Of a stretch of DNA of 64,000 nt, positions 57,415 through 64,000 are shown piece by piece. Below the pieces are notes generated by a model that was not told where the DNA came from, ran no database searches, and was given only the letters and a program-made list of their open reading frames with translations. A program made the translations under genes and the position numbers. Numbering within the stretch: position 1 is the stretch's first letter; each line of letters begins with the position of its first letter. Source of the stretch: Monoplex corrugatus (lineage: Eukaryota; Mollusca; Gastropoda; Littorinimorpha; Ranellidae); NCBI GenBank assembly GCA_030674185.1, contig JAPXFY010000018.1:48881737-48945736 (forward strand), given 5' to 3'.

Positions 57415-57734
57415 TGCTCTTGAACTGCACACATCAATCAATGACAATAAATGAAAAATTCAACCATCTTATTAAAGAGTGTGTAGTTGTGGCCCATCAT
57501 TGACGAAGGCAAATTTGTGCATTCTCCCTTCAGTTCTTGTAAATTTGGGTATGGTTCAGGAGTCCAGTGAATGAGCCACATACACAGGGACTATGGGTAT
57601 ATAAATATGAATATGTGATCCAGTTTCAGAGTTAGCTGATTACCAAGCACGCAATGATTTGGTTTATCCCAGAGACCCTTATCAGGATGAATGGTTGGCT
57701 GTGGAAATGACCTGTCTTTGGTGGGTAAGTGGCT

Positions 57735-59438
57735 GATATATCAGTGAAGAACTCCCATCTGTATTCTCCAACTATTTCACCACCAAAATACAAACTCTTC
57801 GTGACAGGCTTGACAGGACACCCTGTCAAACATGCCCACCTGACCCTTCCTTCTCTGGCACACCTCTTACTACTTTTACCCCAGTCTCACAAGAAGAAAT
57901 TCTCAACACAATCAGATCCATGTCGTTCAAAACCTGCGAACTGGATCCTCTTCCAGGTTCTCTCTACGCCGACTGTCTCCCTACTCTCCTCCCATTCATC
58001 ACTGACATCATCAACACTTCTCTTCAAACTGGAACTGTCCCAGATTCTTTCAAGTCTGCTATTGTTCACCCTCTCCTCAAGAAACACAATTTAGACCCAA
58101 ATGAACTGAAAAATTACCGGCCTATCTCTAATCTCTCTTTCTTGTCAAAACTCCTTGAAAAAGTCGTCCTCAACCAGCTGAACTCTCACCTGTCTGCCAA
58201 CAATCTCCTCAATCCTTTCCAGTCAGCCTACCGCCAGTGCCATAGCACTGAAACTGCCCTACTGCACATTCTCAACAATCTCCTCCTTGCAACTGATACT
58301 GGCAAAGTCTCTCTCCTCACACTCCTTGATCTGTCTGCAGCCTTTGATACCATTGATCATGGTATTCTCCTTTCTAGACTTCATCATACTTTTGGCATCT
58401 CTGACATTGCTCTGTCTTGGTTCACTTCATACCTATCAAACAGAAAACAAACCGTTCTCATCAATGGCACTTACTCTCAACATGCATACCTGACCTGTGG
58501 TGTTCCACAAGGATCTGTCCTTGGCCCTGTTCTTTTCACTCTTTACACCTCCCCCCTGTCCACCATCATCAACTCCCACTCTATAAAACACCATTTCTAT
58601 GCTGATGACACCCAACTTCAAGACAGTGACTCACCTGATAATATACAGCGCCTATTGACTCGCACCACTGAGTGTTACTCGGACATTAAGAACTGGATGA
58701 CACACAATAGACCAGCTTAATGACGACAAAACAGAAGCTATCCTCATTGGCACCCGTCAGAAACTTTCTCAGCTGCCTCCTCTTTCTCTCCCATTATGTA
58801 ACACATCAGTCCCAATTTCTGATTCAGCTAAAAACCTTGGTGTCTGCATTGACTCTACCCTCTCCATGAACAACTTTGTTTCTCAAACTGCCAGATCCTG
58901 CTACTATCATCTCCATCGTATAAGGCTGATCAGGAAGTATCTCTCTGTCGAAACAACTGCAAAACTCGTTCTCTCCTTCATAATGTCTCGCATTGACTAT
59001 TGCAATTCACTCCTGTCTGGTCTTCCTGCCTCCACCATTCACATCCTACAGCGCATTCAAAACAATGCTGTACGCCTTGTACTCAAAAAGAAAAAAGCTG
59101 ACCACATATCTCCTCTCCTGGCACAACTTCACTGGCTCCCTGTATCAAAGCGCATACAGTACAAACTAGACACCATGTGCTACAAAAGCCTCAATAACGC
59201 AGCCCCCGATTACCTGTCAAGCCTACTTGAGATCTATCTTCTCTCATGTACCCTCCGCTCTGCCTCCGATCCTCTGACTTTTCGCTTTCCACGCACTAAG
59301 CTCAATACCTATGGTCCACGTGCCTTCTCTGTTTCTGGTCCACTCTCCTGGAACAAACTTCCTCTCTCAGTCCGTCAGCAACCTACTTTTGTCTCCTTCA
59401 AGTCCGCTCTCAAAACTCACCTTTTCTCCTCCGCATAA
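57735..59438 (+). pseudogene. CR1/L2-like LINE ORF2, nearly complete RT with one frameshift
   Basis: Readable from SEELPSVFSNYFTTKI (about 57741) through RT motifs. These are LKNYRPISNLSFLSKLLEK, LTLLDLSAAFDTIDHGILL (motif A), CGVPQGSVLGPVLFTLY and HFYADDTQLQDSD (motif C). The first frame stops at 58718-58720 (TAA). The protein resumes in another frame as LNDDKTEAILIGTRQ and runs to TAA 59436-59438, including LHWLPVSKRIQYK. About one base is missing near 58715. Apart from that lesion the domain is intact. The endonuclease is absent, so the copy is 5'-truncated. It lies upstream of QNG1 exon 1, on the opposite strand. Confidence 0.88.
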
Positions 59439-59604
59439 AATCCTAACTTCACTCAACCCCCCCCCCCCCCCTCTGCAGCCTGTCTCCGCTCGGAGGGAAT
59501 CACATGGTTATAATATATAATTGTATATGCTATGCTCTCTATAATTTTCCATTGCTTCTATTCTTGCTTTTATTGCTTTTATTCTTTCTCCCCATTTATA
59601 GCCA

Positions 59605-59605
<1 letters not shown>

Positions 59606-59679
<74 letters not shown>

Positions 59680-59735
59680 GTGTGTGTGTGTGCGTGTGTG
59701 TGCGTGCGTGCGTGCGTGCGTGCTTGCGTGTGTGT
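59606..59735. repeat. (GT)n/(GTGC)n in the LINE 3' UTR
   Basis: GT run to about 59672, then GT with CGTG interruptions, then (GTGC)n. Confidence 0.94.
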
Positions 59736-59799
59736 CTGCTTCAGCGCTTAGATTTGATTTTATCAAGATTTTGCGCTATATAAATATTGTAATTATATC

Positions 59800-61020
59800 G
59801 AGTGATGACGTTTGTGCACAAGTGTGTACTGCTAAAAATAGCAGAAGCACAAAAATCTGTGTGATGTCACACATCGTGTCCTTGTAAGAACGGAACGAGA
59901 ATTCCCCGCGCGAAATCAGGTCAACCCTTCAACTTGCTTCAAGACTTTTCCAGCCCTTCACTGTGTTTGTGGTGAGTGCACGATGCCTTTTTTTTTTTTT
60001 TTTAATCTCTTTTTGATGTGTATATATGAGTTTAAATGTGTGGTAAAGCGTAATTTTAGTGAAATGGGTCGATAAATCCCAACATTAGCTTATTTGACTC
60101 ATCGGATTGTGTGTGGCACAGTGTGTCACACTTGATCATTGATGAACGTAACGGCATCGTCTCTGTTTTAAGAATTTTAGCATGATGAAATATGCCCACT
60201 GTTGTTAGATGACATGTATCGACACAAAAGATAAAAGGTCTTAAAAATCTAAGTGGAAAAGCCAGTTTTAGACTTGACCATTGCCTGAAGATATGTCATG
60301 TACCTCACGGTGTCACATGTAATGTCAGTGGTGTCACATGTGAAAACGTGACACAAAACATGATTATCATGATGAACTTTTGATTTCTGCCTAGAAATTA
60401 ATTTAATATATCTGGTTCTTATGCACACAATAGCTGTTGATCATGCAAAATAATGATAATGCACACTCTTACAAAATAGAGCAAACTGAGATCATCTTAA
60501 ATGTTTTCACAGTGGTGTCGCATACCTCATGGTGTCACACTTTTCAAGTGCTTATATCTGTACAATATGAAATGTTACATTTGTGTTTTCTATCTTGTTT
60601 GGTTCCTTTGTTGTCCAACAACCATAAGATGCAGCAATTATTTTGTATTTTTGTATATTTCAGAACTTTGAGCCATGTGGTGTCACACCGTGATGCACGC
60701 AACGCCAAGATATATTTTCGATTTATTATGCAAATTACTAAAAAACCAAATGAGACCCAGCTTTTTAATTTATGTTCCCTTAAGCTACATTGCTTTAGCT
60801 TTCAAAATATGGCAAAAGTAAAACTATACCTCTATCTTTATTTTTGACTGCTCTGCAACCTTTGGGGTACCAATTCTATATTTTCACTCTTTTACAACCT
60901 AAGTATGCCATCCCTGTTTGAACAACACAATGGTCAAAATGGCTTTCCCAAACACCTTAGTGCATTAATTGCCTCATTATATAAAGACCAAAAGGCTACA
61001 GTTAGATGAATTATGAAACA
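59800..61020. other. No gene recognised; repeated GGTGTCACA motif
   Basis: Contains GTGTCAC-type motifs near 59865, 60120, 60310, 60330, 60530 and 60680. The ORF at 60437-60847 has no known domain. Confidence 0.5.
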
Positions 61021-61024
61021 ATCA

Positions 61025-61975
61025 GAAATGTGAATTCTTCAACATCCACAGGGGAGTCAGACAAGATTGTAGCCTCACCATATCTCTTTATAACATCTAC
61101 ACGGAACAAGTCATGAGAGATGCTGATGCAGAAGGCATGGGCATAAAGATGGGAGGAAAAAATCTTACAAACTTGTGCTATTCCGATGATACTTCGGTAT
61201 TAGCAGACAACATTACCAGCATAAAAAGAATTCTATACAGGGTAGATGCAGCAGGCAAAAAGGCTGGTCTACGTAAACTTGAACGCCAAGAAAACAAAAG
61301 TGCTACATATCAAAGGCAAAGAAACTGAAAACAATCATGACATCTTGAATAACAATGTTCAAATGTTAAGGATTTCAAATATCTTGGCTCTGTAAAAACT
61401 AATGATGGAACCTTCTCCAAAGACATCAAAATAAGAATTGGAATGGCAAAACAAAAAATGGTCCAACTCAACATCTGGAAAGAAAGAGCATACCAAACAG
61501 CCTGTAAGTTAGACTTTTAAAATGTTTGATCTGGCCAGTCATGATTTAGGCTGCGAAGCCTGGACTCTGAGAAAAACTGATTGCAGAAGAATTGAGGCAG
61601 CAGAGATGTGGTTTTATCAGAGACTTGTGTCGAATGGACAGAAAGAAGAATTCATGAAAGTGTCCTGGAAGAAATTGATACCACCAGAAAACTACTGGCA
61701 GCGAGACATCAACAAGAGAAGACTAAAATATATTGGCCATGTGACACGCAACAAGAACATGGACCTCATGGCAACCATCTTTCAGGGAAAAACAGTGGCA
61801 AAAAGAAAGAAAGGCAGACCCCCAATCTCATACATTGAGAACATAACCAACATCAGTGGCCTAAATATTCAAGAAATTGTCCACAAAAGTCAAGACAGAG
61901 TGGCCTAGAGGGAGATGGTGATGTCCTGGTGTACAGCAACCAACATCAAACCCAGTGACGCCAACAGATGAGACA
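61025..61975 (+). mobile_element. RTE-like LINE 3' region, family C, degenerate
   Basis: Conceptual reading in several frames gives GVRQDCSLTISLYNIY, LCYSDDTSVLADN (RT motif C), KYLGSVKTNDG, GCEAWTLRKTDCRRIEAAEM and the 3' block KRKKGRPPISYIENI. These are typical of RTE-type endonuclease-RT elements. Frameshifts near 61265, 61360, 61520 and 61640 make it non-coding. Two shorter copies of the same family occur at 24.5 and 46.6 kb. Confidence 0.8.
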
Positions 61976-61999
61976 GGTGAGTATGCCACCGATTGGCCA

Positions 62000-64000
62000 A
62001 GAGTACGTTTTTATTAATTAATTAATTAAGGCCACTTTGGTGTTCAATGAAACTAGCAAAAGCTCATCTAGAATTAATCGTAATTAATACTACAGTTATG
62101 CCAACAGTAGCTTCCGCTACTGGTAGCCAACCAAACCAGACAGGTGGAAGGGTAGAGGCCTGACAAAGCACAATCCTCCAGTAGAGTTAGGCGCAGAGCT
62201 AACAACCCAGTTCCAGAAAAAGTCTTGTTACAGAAACAACTACAGCAGAAACCAACACAACTAAATAAGGTACCATGTGAGTCTTTCAGTCACTACAAGA
62301 CACTCGAATGAATGACAGCAGTGAAAGTCAAAAGGAAGGTGCTGTCAGGATGATGGAAGTTCTGAACATCAAATGCAAAACTAGGATGATAACGTCACCC
62401 AGACTGCCCTCCACAAGATACCAGAAGGGAGATGCAAAAGGGGAAACCCAGAAACACTTACTGACTTAGCGACAAATGAAAGGGGACTTTCACAAGGACC
62501 TGATTTACACTTTATTGCTGCCCTATTCAGTATTTGCCCATGGCTTAACACTATTGTAGTATTAACAGACAAAATATTTCAATATTATCATAATTTCTTT
62601 TTCTAAAATTACTTTATTCACTTTGAGGGTTTCCTGCAAAAATGGTGTATCACAAAATGCATAAGAAGGCACTTACGTCACTATGTAATAGGAAACCTTC
62701 AATTCTATTTTTACTATTGATCAGTATCATTACTGGGAAAGCAAAACAATGCCAACTGCACCATACTCAGTATAAATATAATATCCTCATTACACAAATT
62801 TTTAGATCACTGGTTGTCGTCGAGAGAGAGTCATTGACTCATTCCATCTTTTAATATAACAAATGAAATGACGACAGTGTTGTACAAACTTGTAGCTGTG
62901 TTATCAGGGTTTTTTGCATATAAAGTAAAGCCTAGGACAGACAAAAGGAGTAGGCTTACTACCTGAGCCTTCACTGACATCGTGTGGCATGTCAGCTTAA
63001 CTCAAGATCTAGATGATGTATTTTATAGAATCCATTAATATAATAGTCAAAATTATGTCACACTCACCGCAATCGCACTCACACTTTGACTCTCTGTCGT
63101 CAGAAACTGCTGATCTGACTTTTAGTAGATTCAAGTGAAAAAAAAATCTTGGTAAAAGATGATAGTAAATCCATAGTAAGACATATATACCTAATTTTTT
63201 TGCAGATGAACGCCTCACTCTGTGAAACCGTTGTTGTCCGGCTGAAATACGTGCTATCCGCTACAGCAGCCAACTGCCTCGTCGGTGATTTTTTAGCAGA
63301 CGACAAAACAATGGCTTGAAATCTGCAGAGTAGAGAGAGAGATTTTCCCGCGTTCATTCGCTTGATAAACTTTTATCAGCAATGCTTATCCCACCGGGTC
63401 ACCCTGATGGCTAACACAAAGCTTGTATGGCAAACGTCAGATGTACGTTGCGTTGACATTCATTATGGTCTCTGTATTGAAACCGGCTTGAAGTGGTTCA
63501 TAAACGCATGTGGATTGCGCCACGATGTTGCACAGTAATGGGAAGGCACTCTTGTTGTTTAAATGGTGGATGCGCGCATTGGAAAAAAAATTTTGATTTT
63601 GTTTGACATATATGTCGAGCTTAGATTTTATACCACACTAAGCAGAGAAATAGAACGCCAGTTTTTGTTTGTTTGTTGTAGTTCTTTTTTTTTTTTTAAT
63701 CAAAATAAACACACTGTCAGACATTCAGATCAGATTAGAGAGTAAACCAGTCAGGGTGCGGTATGGCCTTTTCCCCCTAAATAACTTTAAAGTATTATTA
63801 ATTTAATATTCTTATATGTCCTATATAGTCTATGTCTGACAGGCTAACAAGAGCGTGCATGCTGCTCCTTATTGTTCGTTTTCGTGGCTGAAAATGAAGA
63901 AAGGAAAATAATTCTTATAACGTGTATAGCTCTGTACACAACTCGGACAAGACAGATCTCACTCCCAACAGCTCAGCCGCTTACAGTGTGTTCGGGACTA
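62000..64000. other. Mostly unassigned; possible LINE scrap near 62.4 kb
   Basis: GRCKRGNPETL at about 62430-62460 weakly resembles the KRGRPxxTW block of RTE LINEs. A TTAATTAATTAATTAA run is at 62015. The 62.5-64 kb part shows no certain gene. Confidence 0.4.
63195..63360 (-). promoter_or_regulatory. Possible 5' non-coding exon upstream of QNG1
   Basis: The minus strand here has more CpG than its surroundings and carries a possible donor CACAGA|GTGAGG at about 63222. QNG1 needs a non-coding exon upstream of 57424, and this is the best candidate I can see. No direct link can be shown. Confidence 0.2.

Larger units (their letters stand above)
57735..59795 (+). mobile_element. CR1/L2-like LINE copy with (GT)n in the 3' UTR
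   Basis: The RT region above plus a 3' UTR with (GT)n at about 59606-59672 and a terminal TTGCGCTATATAAATATTG module. It belongs to the same general clade as the copy at 40-42 kb but is clearly a different family. The 5' border is uncertain. Confidence 0.75.

Overview
This is a piece of an animal nuclear genome, most likely a mollusc and probably a gastropod. That rests on GT/AG introns of 1-6 kb, a vertebrate-length queuosine-salvage gene, many lineages of degenerate LINEs, tRNA-derived SINEs of the gastropod type and a heavy load of (GT)n/(CA)n microsatellites. Nothing is bacterial: there are no operons, CRISPR arrays or ribosome-binding sites. The taxon is inferred from general knowledge, not from a search. 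The one recognisable host gene is on the minus strand between about 57.4 and 36.4 kb. Nine coding exons join into a 340-residue queuosine 5'-phosphate N-glycosylase (QNG1, formerly DUF2419/C9orf64). All splice sites are GT/AG and all phases close, except for one extra base near 54024-54025 in exon 3 that breaks the frame as written. At least one non-coding exon must lie upstream of 57424. Everything else is repeat-derived or unrecognised. Region 0-9 kb holds a minisatellite, two copies of a TTAA-flanked palindromic element, a broken RTE-type LINE, two SINEs, an hAT-like miniature element and microsatellites. Region 9-25 kb holds RTE/LINE fragments, many copies of a ~550-bp interspersed family (R1), foldback repeats (R2) and a 70-bp satellite with a 210-bp higher-order period. 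Region 26.5-27.6 kb holds an intact, GC-rich Tc1/mariner transposase. Region 29.3-30.3 kb is a 26-bp minisatellite. Region 36-57 kb is QNG1, with LINEs, R1 copies and nested insertions in its introns. Region 57.6-64 kb has a CR1/L2-like LINE with a nearly complete reverse transcriptase, an RTE-type LINE 3' end and an unannotated tail that might hold the 5' exon or promoter of QNG1. The most interesting structure is a 193-bp element (called FB-TTAA here). It has terminal CCCTTTGACTCC repeats, is bounded by TTAA in most copies, and contains a palindrome with the same ends sitting at its own central TTAA. It occurs about 14 times, has seeded three different tandem arrays, and has inserted into R1. 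It resembles a piggyBac-type non-autonomous transposon that inserted into itself. No novel multi-gene system was found.
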